DNA from: Aurelia coerulea
Lineage: Eukaryota; Cnidaria; Scyphozoa; Semaeostomeae; Ulmaridae
Direction: 5' to 3'
Assembly (NCBI GenBank): GCA_039566865.1
Contig: CM076949.1
Span: forward strand, 25,024,501-25,088,500
Length of the DNA: 64,000 nt
Positions 53,001 to 63,908 of this stretch are shown piece by piece. Numbering within the stretch: position 1 is the first letter of the stretch; each line of letters starts with the position of its first letter. The translations under genes were made by a program, and so were the position numbers. The notes under the pieces were generated by a model. The model did no database searches. It saw nothing but the letters and a program-made list of their open reading frames with translations, and was not told the DNA's origin.

Positions 53001-53283
53001 TATCATCAGAGGCACTACTGCGATTAGCTGCGATTTCAGCGTTGACTTTTATAGGCCCATTACATTATTTCTTCCTTCCTTTCATCATGTCAATCAAAAT
53101 AAAGTTATTTTTCTTCCTGCCAATATATACCTCAGCAATGGCTCCTTCTACTTCTTCAGGAAAGTCAAAGAAACTGAAAAGATCTTCATCACCAAGATCT
53201 TCGTCAAAATCATGCGGGAACACTCGACTACTTCCAATGACTTTACTTTTCGCCGCAGCTTCAGTCCCTTCTCCGTCCGCCAT
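35427..53283 (-). CDS. VPS53: VPS53, subunit of GARP/EARP vesicle-tethering complexes
   Basis: Complete gene, 825 aa (human isoform about 832). Exons in order: 53283-53131, 52128-52048, 51500-51451, 51259-51193, 50938-50852, 50708-50593, 50284-50165, 49428-49350, 48967-48897, 48769-48697, 48018-47876, 47314-47176, 46879-46826, 46104-46013, 45227-44985, 44686-44566, 43922-43840, 43521-43443, 42865-42717, 41346-41191, 40411-40360, 39453-39349, 35591-35427; every junction is GT-AG and phase-consistent. Family blocks read through the joins: [19 protein letters not shown], coiled-coil region ending [98 protein letters not shown], and C-terminal [17 protein letters not shown]. With VPS51/52/54 (GARP) or VPS50 (EARP) it tethers endosome-derived vesicles at the trans-Golgi or recycling endosomes. 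The N-terminal about 40 residues are divergent and acidic. Introns are full of repeats; intron 22 (35592-39348) is the largest. Confidence 0.97.
35740..35960 (+). mobile_element. LINE C-terminal fragment in VPS53 intron 22
   Basis: Reads [38 protein letters not shown] and [14 protein letters not shown], the GHxxR...GRRxxGRPxxxW pattern at the end of LINE proteins. Confidence 0.8.
36043..36539. mobile_element. TTAA-flanked MITE, family 4 (ttcggac repeats)
   Basis: Ends AAGCCAAAAATTTCG and GAAATTTTTGGCTC, TTAA at 36039-36042 and 36540-36543. Near both ends atttcggac is repeated several times in matching inverted layout. Confidence 0.82.
36563..38553. mobile_element. 2-kb element with ~580-bp inverted arms (VPS53 intron 22)
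   Basis: Left arm 36563-37150 and right arm 37970-38553 are complementary almost throughout (ends cactgtgatccag / ctggatcacagtg; inner ends catttggtatgataggccc / gggcctatcataccaaatg). The core 37151-37969 has no ORF of note and contains the 34-bp micro-element. No clear target duplication. Confidence 0.85.
37497..37530. mobile_element. 34-bp micro-element of the GACTTGC family
   Basis: Ends TGGACTTGCC and GGCAAGTCCA, total 34 bp, flanked by an exact 9-bp duplication TTTCATAGC at 37488-37496 and 37531-37539. In VPS53 intron 22. Confidence 0.82.
38755..39257. mobile_element. inverted-repeat element, copy in VPS53 intron 22
   Basis: Arms aaaggttccaaatctttaac and aaagatttggaacctatgc; internal cataaactatggttttcttc is shared with copies at 12760, 23870 and (inverse) 34222. 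Confidence 0.75.
39551..39750 (+). mobile_element. TTAA-flanked MITE, family 2 copy 2
   Basis: TTAA at 39547-39550 and 39751-39754. Close to the 7359 copy over its whole 200 bp. Lies in VPS53 intron 21. Confidence 0.8.
40966..41117 (+). repeat. ~150-bp direct repeat in VPS53 introns
   Basis: aagtcaaaatgtgaaaaaat through cggtgattttgaagtttttt; near-identical copy at 42953-43105, about 2 kb away. It spans unique sequence plus the left end of a TTAA-type MITE. Confidence 0.85.
41641..41966 (-). mobile_element. TTAA-flanked MITE, family 1 copy 3
   Basis: TTAA at 41637-41640 and 41967-41970. Reverse orientation relative to copies 1 and 2, with ends AGGGGCTGGGTCACGTA and TTTACGTGACCGAGCGCCT. In VPS53 intron 19. 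Confidence 0.85.
42156..42430 (+). mobile_element. LINE C-terminal fragment in VPS53 intron 19
   Basis: Reads [20 protein letters not shown] and, after a frameshift, [12 protein letters not shown]; ends near a gacccaaacacgacccaa repeat. Typical of LINE protein tails, broken by frameshifts. Confidence 0.7.
43049..43359 (+). mobile_element. TTAA-flanked MITE, related family
   Basis: TTAA at 43045-43048 and 43360-43363. Ends AGAGGCTCCGTCTCC and GGTGACGAAGCCCCT; the interior resembles family 1 (cggtgattttgaagtttttt). In VPS53 intron 18. Confidence 0.82.
44000..44152 (+). mobile_element. LINE 3' UTR with (aaatg)n tail
   Basis: A gagggcccctt...aagggctaccctcc hairpin around gcacttctgctg followed by aaataaatgaaatgaaatgaaat, the usual end of L2/CR1-like elements. 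In VPS53 intron 16. Confidence 0.7.
46260..46550 (-). mobile_element. LINE reverse-transcriptase C-terminal fragment (VPS53 intron 13)
   Basis: Minus strand reads [20 protein letters not shown] and [20 protein letters not shown], a LINE protein tail, with a 3' UTR at 46260-46330. Confidence 0.83.
46609..46761. mobile_element. hairpin element of the GACTTGC family in VPS53 intron 13
   Basis: Left end TAGACTTGCTCC; right end ggggcta lacks about five bases of the inverted end. Flanks tatctgaac and tatctgaat agree at 8 of 9 positions. Inner segment (cggaatgctggaatg) matches the 22625 copy. Confidence 0.7.
46978..47072. repeat. (CAAG)n microsatellite
   Basis: About 24 tetranucleotide units with interspersed ctag variants in VPS53 intron 12. 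A shorter CAAG-rich stretch is at 13287-13345. Confidence 0.95.
48455..48580 (-). repeat. inverted copy of sequence at 31955-32080
   Basis: cagagtgtga-aagt, ttaaatcagca-actaaggcctttc and ggtaggtgaaatactaaaaa occur in the same order on opposite strands. The 31 kb copy is in the LINE 3' UTR, so this is probably another LINE fragment. Confidence 0.65.
51798..51975 (-). mobile_element. TTAA-flanked MITE, family 2 copy 3
   Basis: TTAA at 51794-51797 and 51976-51979; ends AGGGTTTGTGCAATG and CATTGGACACTCCCT. Opposite orientation to the other copies; in VPS53 intron 2. Confidence 0.75.
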
Positions 53284-53625
53284 TTTATTATTTGCTGTTC
53301 ACTTCGATGTCTCGTTTCGACGACATTATTTTCCAAAGGAGATCAAGGACACGGCACACAGGACAACTTGCAGAAATCCGAATCCGAATCACTTGACCCC
53401 ACTTATAATAAGCCTTCTACACCCCTTCCAAATAACAACCGAGAAGTGCTTTAAACAGTGCAGTCGGAATGTCAATTAAATGACTGCGTAATGTGAAATT
53501 ACGCTATACTTTCAATATCCTTGATCTTCATGTAATTCTACAGCAAAAGCCCGCATAAATGAATGCGTGATCTCCTTTAGCCTAATGAAAAGGCTCCTAT
53601 ATAGGTAAGTCCAGTAAATCCATTA

Positions 53626-54058
53626 CAGTAAATCCCCGCATATAAGAACCAACAAAAATAAGAATCAAGAGGCTGTTTTTCCTAAATTATGCACCCCGTA
53701 ATTAAGAACCTGTTTCAGTTTGATGAAAAATATGTTCTTTGTGCAGTGGTCGCAAAGTTGATTTTGGATTGTCATGATTAAGTTCATTTTTATCTCAGTT
53801 GGCTGCTAAAGTTTGAATCTCCTCCCCTGCTGTTTGTAAGCTTAGAATTGGGTATTTGGTATAAAATTACTTTACCATAACAAATAACAGGGCTGGACTT
53901 CTTTGGTGAAGATTCTAAAACGGTCTACGCAATGTTCTCTTGCAATGAGAACCTTTATACCTTGAAATTGCTCTTGGTACCTTCAAAATAAGAACCTTTT
54001 TCAGCCTGGATCTAAAAAAGTAGGTTCATAAGAGGTTCTTATATGCGGGGATTTACTG
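53626..54058. mobile_element. mariner-like MITE (CAGTAAATCCCCGC ends), intact
   Basis: 433 bp with ends CAGTAAATCCCCGCATATAA and complement, TA at 53624-53625 and 54059-54060. Upstream of VPS53. Confidence 0.87.
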
Positions 54059-54653
54059 TATATTGTGGTTCTTTTGCAGGAATGAGACAATAAGACAGAC
54101 TCCATCCTTCGTTGTTACCCAGCCCAGAGTTTCTGAAAACTGAAAACTCTACTCATTTGTATGCACTTATACATTAAATATTGTGATGACATAATATAGT
54201 TCTTATGTAAAAGGCACACGACTGGCAAAAAATCAGCTTAAAGGTTCTTAATCCACAGTTTTTATGCCAGGTTTTACCTTGTTTTTTCTGTACTCGATTC
54301 AACAATCAGCATTTTTGATATCCTGATTATTTTCAAAATCACTACAATTTTTCATATGAAACGTGAACAGTTTCGAAGAACATTGAAATTGCAATATGAT
54401 AGTAAACACAAGTTTGCAACTTTGATACTTCAAAACATGTTCAAAATAAACAATTATTTGCAATTGCAATCAGCCATCAAAATAGGACTGTTTTTCTTCG
54501 GCAAATAAACAAACATAGAGTCAGATGATTAAAAAAATTAACCAGCTACATTAAAAGCAATCGAAATACAATCGTTTCTAGTTATCTCGTACCCTACCCG
54601 AAACTGGGTACCATATAGGCATTTCATTATAACCCAATATCAATAGGCTCGAA

Positions 54654-54769
54654 CACAGGGAGCCTCCAAGCGCACATTGCTCCTCCATAGATGTCGCTTT
54701 TCGCCGTGTCTCACTCGCAGAAGACGCATTTCGTTTGCTTTCTGCTACTTTTTTATGGGGGCTCCCTGT
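54654..54769. mobile_element. 116-bp hAT-like MITE
   Basis: Ends CACAGGGAGCCTCC and GGGGGCTCCCTGT, with GGCTCGAA at 54646-54653 and 54770-54777. Confidence 0.78.
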
Positions 54770-55149
54770 GGCTCGAATTCGTTCATTCCGAAATCATTCC
54801 GTTATCATTGCTCTGCCAGAAGTCTGGCAAAACAACAGGATTACAAGTTCCAGGCCTTTCTCTCAAGACCTCGACATGCACTAAGGCCTAACTCAAGCTA
54901 TATGCATCTCCCCAATAAAGATATCGCAAACTTACTTGTGGGATTTGATAAATAAATAAATTCGAGGATTGAGTCACGGTACGAACGGTGGCCATTTTGA
55001 ATCATGGGGACATAAATACACAAAAATAAGATTTGTCAAAACAAGATCATGAGATAGAAAAGAGACTCCAAAAGTATTGCAAAAATTCTTTGCAATATGC
55101 ATTTGTCAACTTAACTGAAGATTTAATGAAGGCGAATGAAAATGCTTAC

Positions 55150-55236
55150 GAATCTGGGTAGCTATCGAAGCTATCCAGATATCCTGCCAACGTTTGCATA
55201 TAATACAACCATTCTCGTTGGAAAGAGAACCCATCA
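55150..55236 (-). CDS. orphan candidate exon between pelota and VPS53
   Basis: A segment flanked by a good acceptor (atttccag) and donor (gtaagc) on the minus strand, with 28 open codons in phase 2-2. It reads as two pieces, DGFSFQREWLYYMQ and TLAGYLDSFDSYPD, and looks protein-like. It is downstream of the pelota stop and upstream of the VPS53 start and fits the phase of neither gene's adjacent exons. It may belong to an unrecognised or alternative transcript, or be chance. Confidence 0.35.
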
Positions 55237-55340
55237 CTGGAAAATATAAAATCTAAATTTTTGGCCTATCATTTTTCTCTCGATCCAACATTCACTTCGT
55301 ACCACAGAAAAATTCATTTAAATAATTTAATCGTTAGTTA

Positions 55341-58300
55341 CTAGCTATCAGAATCTGATGAATAATCGTCCAGTTCTTCAGCTTCCAAATCAGGCATTGG
55401 AAATCGCAAGATCGCTGCTACGCCAGATAACATTCCCAGTTCTAAAAATGAAATAAAAATGATCAAAAGTTTCGTCTGGCATCATTTTGGTATCTTAGCT
55501 GAAAATTTCATTTACACAACGGCTGAACAATAGCTTGAAATCAAGAAAATAAGTCACCAGAAATAGTACGATTACTACCACACCTGATAACCTTCTTCTA
55601 AGTTCTAAACAGGGTAACATTGTGATCAACAATTCTTGAAAGCAGAACTGTGAACTAATGTTCACAAAGGTAGAATTGCATTGTGCAGCATTCACAGAAA
55701 GTAAACATAACCAAAAAAACTGTTAAAACTTACGTTCTCCTGAAACATGAAGACTTGAGAATATTCTGAAAATAAAGAACCTTTCGTTGAGTATGGAATG
55801 CACATTAGGACAACGGAGTTTATAAACATAGAATTTTCCAGGCAGAATGATCATAGATCATCATACTTGATCATACCTTATCTACAGAAAAATCAACAAC
55901 ATTACTTACTTAACTTCACCATTATTATCCTTCACACTCTCGACGAGATTGACGTATTTTTTCCGAGTTGCCAAATCACTGGCTCTGTCAGGAATAAAAA
56001 GTTACACAGTTAATAACAATTTATAGATCAAATTTCTACAAAATTGAATTATTCAGATACATCTAGGATTAGAATTAGCAGCTTCAAATTTTAAAAAGGT
56101 CAACCGTGTGTTCAAGCACTCATCTAGGAAATTATCTACTTTTTTCATTCATTCATTTATTTTAAGAAGGCCAGAAGATTTCTAGCTATATTTAAGCTAA
56201 TTTAGGCCTAATTTGCATGCCGCATCCAGGCATGCTACCCCTAGTTTAACAACGTCCCTTCCGAAGGACGGCGAAATGAGTTGCTTGGTCAGGCATTCTA
56301 AAGGTCACCTTTCCGAATTTCGATCTCATGCGACAAAGCTTATTACAGTTACCTAACAGAAACTGCATAAGCCACTCGGCCACTCACAATCATGTTCAGT
56401 TAGGCCTCTCTATTCAGTTCTGGTAACGCTCTGGTGATAACGTAATATTCTTTGCTATTTGAAGTTACTCTTGAAGCTTGTCCAGGAAAATGGGCTGGTT
56501 CAAAGAAGTCAGGCTGGCCAAAGAAGTCAAGCTGTGGTTTAGAAGGCAAATCAGAATGGCCATCCTCGGTTAGAAGGCAAATCGGAGTGGACATGCGTAA
56601 TCGAGGCACTAGAACGGTGATTTAATTACCAAAAGTTCTACTGGAGCTGTTGAATGATATAGTACCTAAATAGTTCATCCGTGACTAGAAGTGTTTCAAC
56701 TGCCACTGCATCATTTGCCATGCTCACTTGATTGAAACTAGATTGAAAGAAGATTCTTGTGAAAACTTTAAGCATGAATGCATTGAATTGCAATAAGATG
56801 CGTTTGACTAATGATAATTGTTCTATCAATGCGTAGATTATCATCCAAAAGCAAAAAAGATTGCTTAAGAAATAATAGACCTTTTAGCTATTCTGCAAAA
56901 GAGCCTGAATCGAGCGTTATTTTCATACATTTTTATACGCGAGGTTCAATCGAGTGGCGTGAGAGCTTCTATTGGTATTGTGTACATTCGAAAATTCTAC
57001 GAAATATAGCAAAATATCGTTCGATTCTGATTATTTTCAGAATAGCTAAAAGGTCTATTTTTGAATCACACAAAATTGAGACCAAAATGTATCAAAACTT
57101 ACCCGTAGAATGCTTTGGCAGGCTCATCTTGCAGCATTTTGAAAAACGCATCTAAAGATTTTACCTCTCCTGTTGCCTGCAATGGAAATACGAATCATTA
57201 TCAAAAAAGCATCAGTTATACAGTTGTCAATATTGCCGTTTTCACTAATGACATTGTGCAGGCCTCTTTTAAACGCATTGAACACCTTCCATAGATTGTG
57301 TAAGATTTTTCTTCAGCGGTTTAAGGTTTGGTTTAGGGTTTTCTTTAGCCGTTGAAAATTTTGTGATCAATAACAGATGTTTATAATGATATACACACCT
57401 TTGTATCTGACAATTTACTGGCAATAGCTGGATCAGCTAAAACTTCTACGAAGAGAAAAAATCAAGCTTAAGTTCATGACATGATTGATACCAAGGAAAT
57501 TTGAAAATGATTGTGTATAAGTGTAAAATAGCTACTTTTATCATTTTATTCCAATCCATAAAAGAAAATGATCGCAAGCTTAGCAACAAATTAATCACAA
57601 TAACTGTAAATACCTATCCTTTTCTAGAAATTGAGCTTTATGGCAACAGTATTTTATTAACGCTTTCAAAAATATAGGGTCTTCATTGGTTGTTTTTCCA
57701 TAAAAATGGAGCCCTTAAGAATAGCACTCCAGGTTTGACAATAGGAGATGAAGAAGCTACATCAAAATTCATAAGAAACATACAATTCTAGAAAACTGGA
57801 ATTAAAACTGAAGAAAATACCTTTCAGAGAATGTTTGAATCCGGAGGATGCGTGTGTCTAAATGAAAAATATGGAACGTGGAATATATTTTGTTTTTGGC
57901 CACATGAGGAAATTTGGTGTCAGTTAAGTGTAACTATTCGTTAGCTACTTGCTCATCATTTGAGGCACATTTCATCATTATTATTATTCCACTGTCTAGA
58001 TCATCAACAACAAAGTTACGTCTCTAATTAGAAGTTTTATGGTGAATATCATGACGCAAAACGTTTTGGAGCACTAAGCACGTGCAAATATAATCAAGAT
58101 TTTCAAAACTATAGACACACAGACACTTGCTTTAACATTTCGCTTTCCTTTCATCAGAACTAACCTCGCAATAATTAGCGGCCTACCTATAAACCTAAAC
58201 TACAGATGGGATAACATGGAAACAGCAATCTAACACAGGGACCTACTTATGGCACAAACTGTCGAAATAGAACAAGATGAAAAGGAAAGAGAACCGAAGG

Positions 58301-61300
58301 AAAAAAGAAAAGAACAGCGAGAAAGTTGCTGCAAAAATAAGGAGCAGAAAATATAATCAAAAACGCTCAAAAGATGATCAAATACTAACCAGTACAAATT
58401 TATGTTTATTGTCAAGAAGAACTTTTTGATCTAATTTTGCAGCTTGGTTGAACATGTATTCACAAAATTGATCCTAAAATCAAGATAAAAGTCATCACAA
58501 AGACACAGTAGAAACCCGCATAAAAGAACTTAGTTTTGTAAGAACCTTGAGGCTGAAATTCCATGATTAGAACATTATAAACAAGAGCCCACAATCTTTC
58601 GTAAGAAAACCTTTATGGAAAGCAAATCACAAAATTGATCCTAGAATCAAGACAAAAGTCATAAAAAGACAAAGTAGTGCATAAAAGAACTTAGTTTTGT
58701 AAGAACCTTGAGGCTGAATTCTATGATTAGAACATTTTAAACAAGAGCCCACAATCTTTCGTAAGCGAAAGAAATATGTTGAAAAACTGTTCAAGTGATA
58801 GAAGGAATGCACTGGCATGTATGTATTCACAAAATTGATCCTAGAATCAAGACAAGAGTCATAATAAAGACAAAGTAGAAACCTGCATAAAAGAACTTAG
58901 TTTTGTAAGAACCTTGAGGCTGAATTCTATGATTAGAACATTTTAAACAAGAGCCCACAATCTTTCGTAAGAAAACCTTTATGGAAAGAAATATGTTGAA
59001 AAACTGTTCAAGTGATAGAAGGAATGCACTGGCATGTGTAAAACGATAGTTAATAATAAAACACTGTACCAGCTATAACGTTACAGGCTGGACTTGATTA
59101 TGGCATCAGTTAATGAAGAACCTTATTCAGGCAGCCCCAAGAAAACCTAGGTTCTTTCATGTGGGTTTCTACCGTAGGTGCTTCATTTTCACTGGAATAG
59201 CTCGAGCAATCTTTCAATGTATCGAAAGGGCGAAATCAATTGGCGTTTACGAAACCTACATTTGCGAGGAGCAAATAAAAATCTCAAATATTTTTTGCAG
59301 AAATCTTTTTGTTTCCTAGGAAATCTCTTATTTCCTCTAAAAATCTTTTTGTTCTTCTAGAAATCCCGTATGCTTCTTGAGGAAGTGATATGCCATTTGT
59401 AAATTTGAAGACGGAAGATGAGGTAAGATATTGGACCAAACTGTAACAAAGTGATCCATGAGTGACTAACCAACCTTGACAAATCCTGGACTGGCAATAA
59501 GCACACACTTGACAACTGCAAAAGAAACAAAATAAGAAATTAAATAAAGCTAAAATATTTCTATTAATTTTGCTGCAAAGAATATATCGTCTTCAGCAGG
59601 CCATATAAACTAGCAGCTTGCCTAGCTGATTTTGACCTGGTGAATTCTTGGGACCCATTCTGCTGCCCTTTTCTTTCGCATTTGCCTTGGATCAAAATAG
59701 GCCTACCAGTTTGGACCAAAGTTGCAAAGAATTGCAGGAATATACCATTTAAGTCAACTAAGGCTCATTCCAGATCTTCAGCATTAAAACAAAGCAATCA
59801 AACACACAGAAGAAGTTTTTCCTCGTTTTCCTCGGTTATATACTGTACTCTAACAGGATTGAGATAATGAGACAGATTACATTCTTTTTTGTTACTCAGA
59901 GTTTCAACAGGATTGTCTCAGAATTGTCTAAGTCCTGTAATAATTCGCTCTGCCTGCATGGCATTGAGCACTGTTTTAACCAGTAAAAACACACAACTTT
60001 TTGTGATATACTCTAAATTTTAAAGCATTCACATTTTATTTAACAAACAATCACTGAACAGATTTGATTTTAGAATTCACTGATATAAAAATTCATTGAG
60101 GCCTAACACTTACCATCAAAATTCACATGTCTCTGTATTCCTTGAATCACTGTATCATAAAATCGGAGAAGTCCCTGAAATAAAAAATTTGTATTCTTTA
60201 AATCAAATCTGACTTTGCTTTGGAAGGTACAGCATCAGAGTGCAAAGCAGTTGATAGACTTAACAACATACGGAACTGACATTTTCTAACATGACTGGCA
60301 CTGCGATTATCATGTTGTGTAATGTCTCATTACTATCCATGTTCTTCTCCCACAGTGTCTTTATTTGTCCATTCTCCAAGCCTTCAAACCATTGATCCCA
60401 AATTAATCAGAAAACCTATTCATTCCTTCAGAAGTCATCTCTCAGAATCTTAAATTTTATTCACTTTGAGGCACACATAATCTTATAGTTTTGAAAAACA
60501 AACCATGACCAATTCTGACATTCTTCATTACGAAGAGAACAGAAATGTCTTGTCTTGTATCTTGTAAAGTGTCTTGTATGTAAAGTTCCGTATGGTTGAT
60601 TTATTTCTTAGCAGAAATTACGTGTATCTTTATGTAATGGGTGGGTCGGGGGGTGTGCTGCCTGCTCGGGGAGTCGTCGCGCGGGGGTCACACATCCGAT
60701 TCGTCTAATTCTTTTTCATATCCTCGACCGAGGCCTGGACAAAATTTTCGTTTAAGCCTCTTTGACACGTCGTTTAAAATCTCTATGAAATTGTGCGAAT
60801 CGGTTGGGTGGCTCTTGGGGTGCGGATTTGCGGGCGGGTGGTACATCTTTCCTGATTCACCCAGTAGTTTTTATTTCTTTCTATATTAGTTGCCGCGGGG
60901 TTGTCATAGTCTATTGCTCCCCGTGGTATTATCGTCCTTGTAGTGTTTCGTAGAGTAATTAGTAGGTAGCGTCATAAGTAATTCGTCTTGTAAAAAATTT
61001 ATAATGGTATATATAAAAAAAAAAAAGAACAGAAATTATGCAAGATGATGACAACAAACTCTGATAGAAATTAATGAAATGTATCCACTTCAATGAAATG
61101 TTATATGATTAGAATTATTAGCTTGACAGTTTACCTTGTCATGTTGTGAACAATTTCCTTTTCTTTTCCTTGGTATGGTTACATCAATCTTTGCTCTCAC
61201 AATTGTCATGCACGATGTCACCAAGCAAACATGTGCAATACCTTCAAGGGAATACATGATCATTATTGCTGAGTTACCATTACAAAAATTGACTGTTCTT

Positions 61301-63908
61301 CTTCTCGATACGCATTCCTAATCCATAACTCACAACTTGACCAAATTTGAGATTGAAATTTCTATTCTCTATTCTGGTTTTTGTGTTGGCAAGTCCAACT
61401 GTCGCACACTTGGTTTTTCTATGATTTTATTATATCTTTTCAGGTATATTAGGCAATGCAAAATTTGACTTAAAGAAACTTTTCTTTGTTGTCACATCCA
61501 AAGGTTTTAGGTACACAACAAGGTCATAAAATCATTCAGATACAAAGCATCTTTCACAAAAATTTGCAATATCAATTGTGCATTAATTTCAAACCATTTT
61601 CTTTGCTTACTGACCTTCCTGCATGACGACAGCAGCTAAATCAGCATGTTGTCTTGGATCACAGGCATTCTCTGTTTGAAAAAGTGATTTAAAAGAATTT
61701 AAAAGAGGATTAAGTGCTGCAAAAAATGTCACCAACCTTGTATCTTTGATTTGCAACTAAATTAAGTGTGTCAAAACATAAGACGATTGGCTATCCATGT
61801 GATCAATCTAACAGCAAATAAAATTTCTTGTACCTGGTGAGCCAGAAAAAAGTTCCCACTTTTGATAATTCATAGCATCAAGAGTACTGGGTGGATTGGA
61901 ATCAATCAATATTTGCTTGAAAGCCCAAAGAGCTTGAAAACCCAAAGATTGAAGTATTTTTGTGATTTTTCTCGCCTTCTTACGAACACGGGAAAAATTG
62001 GTAAATTCAAGTTTACAAAAATTTGATGGTTGCAAAATGACTGAAAAAGGCCTAAAATACTTGATCAAATCATAAAGGACTCCTCACTCAGAACAACAGA
62101 GAAAATGCAATTTCTCATGGGTGAGAGATATCGTCTGTTTGAAAATCTATGTCTTAGTTATAACTCTTGAGATAGGTGAAATGCATGTGCGTATTGTTCT
62201 ATCTGAGGAAAGTCCTAACGATTTGATCAAGTGTTTTAGGCCCTTTTCAGTCATTTTGCAAACATGAAATTTTTGTAAAGTTGAATTTACCTATATTTGC
62301 AGTGCTCGCAAGAAGACGAGAAAAATCACAAAAATACTTTGATCTTTTGTCTTTTAACTAGAATTTGAATCATTCAAATCCACGCAGTACTTGTGGTGCT
62401 ACGAATTTTCAAAAGTGGGAACTTTTTTCTGGCTCACCCGGTATATATCATGAGAACTAATGGGATTGAACATCTAGTGATGACAGGAAAGATCGACAGG
62501 AAATAAGCAAGAGAGAGGTAAATGGCTGAAACACATGCTAGGTTTCAATGGGAACTGGATAGGGGCAAAATATAACAAAAGTTTTGTACTTGTGTCAAGA
62601 CAGAAATGTTTGAAAGTTTATGATTGCCAATGGTACTCAATGCAATTAAAAATTTTACTTGTAGAAGAAGAAAGTGGGAAGTATGTACACCGAAGAGTTC
62701 CAGTTCCAATTTCAAATGTCCTTAGCAAGATAAACAAACAGTATGGATGAAAGAAAACTGTTACAAACCAACTCTGTCTATTGCAATAAAATCCCAGTGA
62801 TCTTTAGCAACTGTGAATTTTCTGTTTAATTCTAAATCAATGGTATGATACTGTCCCATCTGAAAAATAAATGGCAATTATTTACAAATGAAGACTATAT
62901 CTCAATTCTATTGCTCCATTATTCTTTTAAAACAGATTTTGAAATGGAAACACCAACTTAGACAAACAAAGGAAAAATCATAAATACAAAGAGAAATTAG
63001 CAAATCTGGTATTTTATCAACAAATTATATATTCATATATGTGCATAATTTTTCAAATTTGTGATTTTGTAATATCTTTATTGAAATAGAACTTACCTCC
63101 TGTTAAATTTATTTACCCATATCATTCAAATAGAAAATTAAATTCAAATAAACTACTGTAAATCTTGCAAGTTACCTTGACATACTGGTTTTCCTCAATG
63201 TTTCTTCCTTTTATTCTCAGCATTGAAGCTTGGGTATCAAAATCAATTGTTTCCACTCGGATTGTCAACGTTGTTCTGACTTTGCTACTGCTTGTACTAC
63301 CAGTTGCGGATTGTGTTGTCACTCGCCTATGAACAATGAAAAGTATTTATAATTTCTTTCAAAAGTATATATATTTCTGTCATACAATTTTCAAAATCAC
63401 ATCATTAGATTTACAACTTGTCGCAAGACTGCAAGATTATGTCATGATAGAGAGTCTATGATCTTAAACAAAACTAAAACCTATACTGTATATCAGCTGT
63501 TAACAAAGAGAGAAAGTTAAAGAGAATCAACGGAGATAAAAGCCCCGCGCGGAACTATTGTATTTGATATCAGACTTCTTGGACACTTCAATCGTGTATT
63601 TTAGACTTTGGACTGTAACTCATCTCTATGTTTTTGTGTTATACTCGTATCGGGTCTGATGCGTATATATCTATTTTTATATAGTTAGGATTGTTATCAG
63701 AAAAATGATTGGGAAGTTTCAGGAGGATCAATTTTGTATGCTTTTCTCTTCTCCGTGCAGATATACATATCAATAAATAAATTGCCAATGACCATAAAAT
63801 TTAAGTTGCTATTACCTAATTGTAGTTGATCTAAGTCGGTCATTCTCAGCAATCAAATTATAAGCATGCCACATATCTTCTGCTTCTTCTGGGATAAGAA
63901 CAACAGAG
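55341..63908 (-). CDS. PELO: pelota, ribosome-rescue factor (first exon outside window)
   Basis: Fifteen exons visible: 63908-63816, 63326-63176, 62859-62773, 61669-61615, 61241-61135, 60174-60114, 59515-59475, 58473-58390, 57857-57821, 57445-57399, 57176-57103, 56737-56666, 55984-55910, 55765-55734, 55441-55341 (stop TAG). Phases join throughout and give about 372 codons; the human protein has 385 residues, so only about 14 N-terminal residues are missing. Diagnostic blocks: [68 protein letters not shown] (nuclear-localisation-like basic cluster), [46 protein letters not shown] and an acidic tail DDYSSDSDS. Pelota with HBS1 dissociates stalled ribosomes in no-go and non-stop decay and lacks the GGQ loop of eRF1. 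Several exons are tiny (32, 37, 41, 47 bp). The acceptor of the exon at 58473 has been duplicated upstream. Confidence 0.96.
56877..57058. mobile_element. hairpin MITE (agaccttttagctattctg ends)
   Basis: Left atagaccttttagctattct and right agaatagctaaaaggtctat are inverted, with cgaat-gagcg inside. In the pelota intron between 56737 and 57103. Confidence 0.78.
58461..59037. repeat. three tandem ~180-200-bp units including a pelota splice acceptor
   Basis: cacaaaattgatcct, the first 13 exon bases plus acceptor of the pelota exon ending at 58473, recurs at 58628-58640 and 58828-58840, each followed by the same MITE segment (ttagttttgtaagaacc ... cccacaatctttcgtaag). Confidence 0.88.
58506..59176. 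mobile_element. mariner-like MITE, rearranged, in pelota intron
   Basis: Left cagtagaaacccgcataaaa and right ctaggttctttcatgtgggtttctacc. Its left part is triplicated together with adjoining pelota exon sequence. Confidence 0.75.
60890..61030 (+). mobile_element. LINE 3' UTR with A-rich tail
   Basis: gctccccgtggtattatcgtccttgtag... ends in an A run; matches 32118-32256. GC-rich sequence at 60640-60890 may be more of the same element but no reading frame was recognised. In a pelota intron. Confidence 0.65.
61833..62448. mobile_element. 616-bp inverted-repeat element in pelota intron
   Basis: Ends ggtgagccagaaaaaagttcc and its complement ggaacttttttctggctcacc; inner arms gactgaaaaaggcctaaaat and ttttaggcccttttcagtca. 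A diverged relative is at 786-1400. Confidence 0.82.

Larger units (their letters stand above)
53284..55340. other. intergenic region between pelota 3' end and VPS53 start
   Basis: Contains the presumed VPS53 5' UTR and promoter (just above 53283), a TA-flanked MITE (53626-54058), a short hAT-like MITE (54654-54769) and the orphan exon 55150-55236. A gattaaatt stretch just after the pelota stop could act as a variant poly(A) signal. No TATA box was obvious for VPS53. Confidence 0.6.

Noticed and set aside
54677..54955. 92- and 66-codon frames upstream of VPS53
   Set aside because: They run through a 116-bp hAT-like MITE and show no homology or splice support.
60641..60889. 82-codon frame in GC-rich sequence within a pelota intron
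   Set aside because: It adjoins a LINE 3' UTR, resembles no protein I know and is on the opposite strand to pelota; likely LINE-derived.
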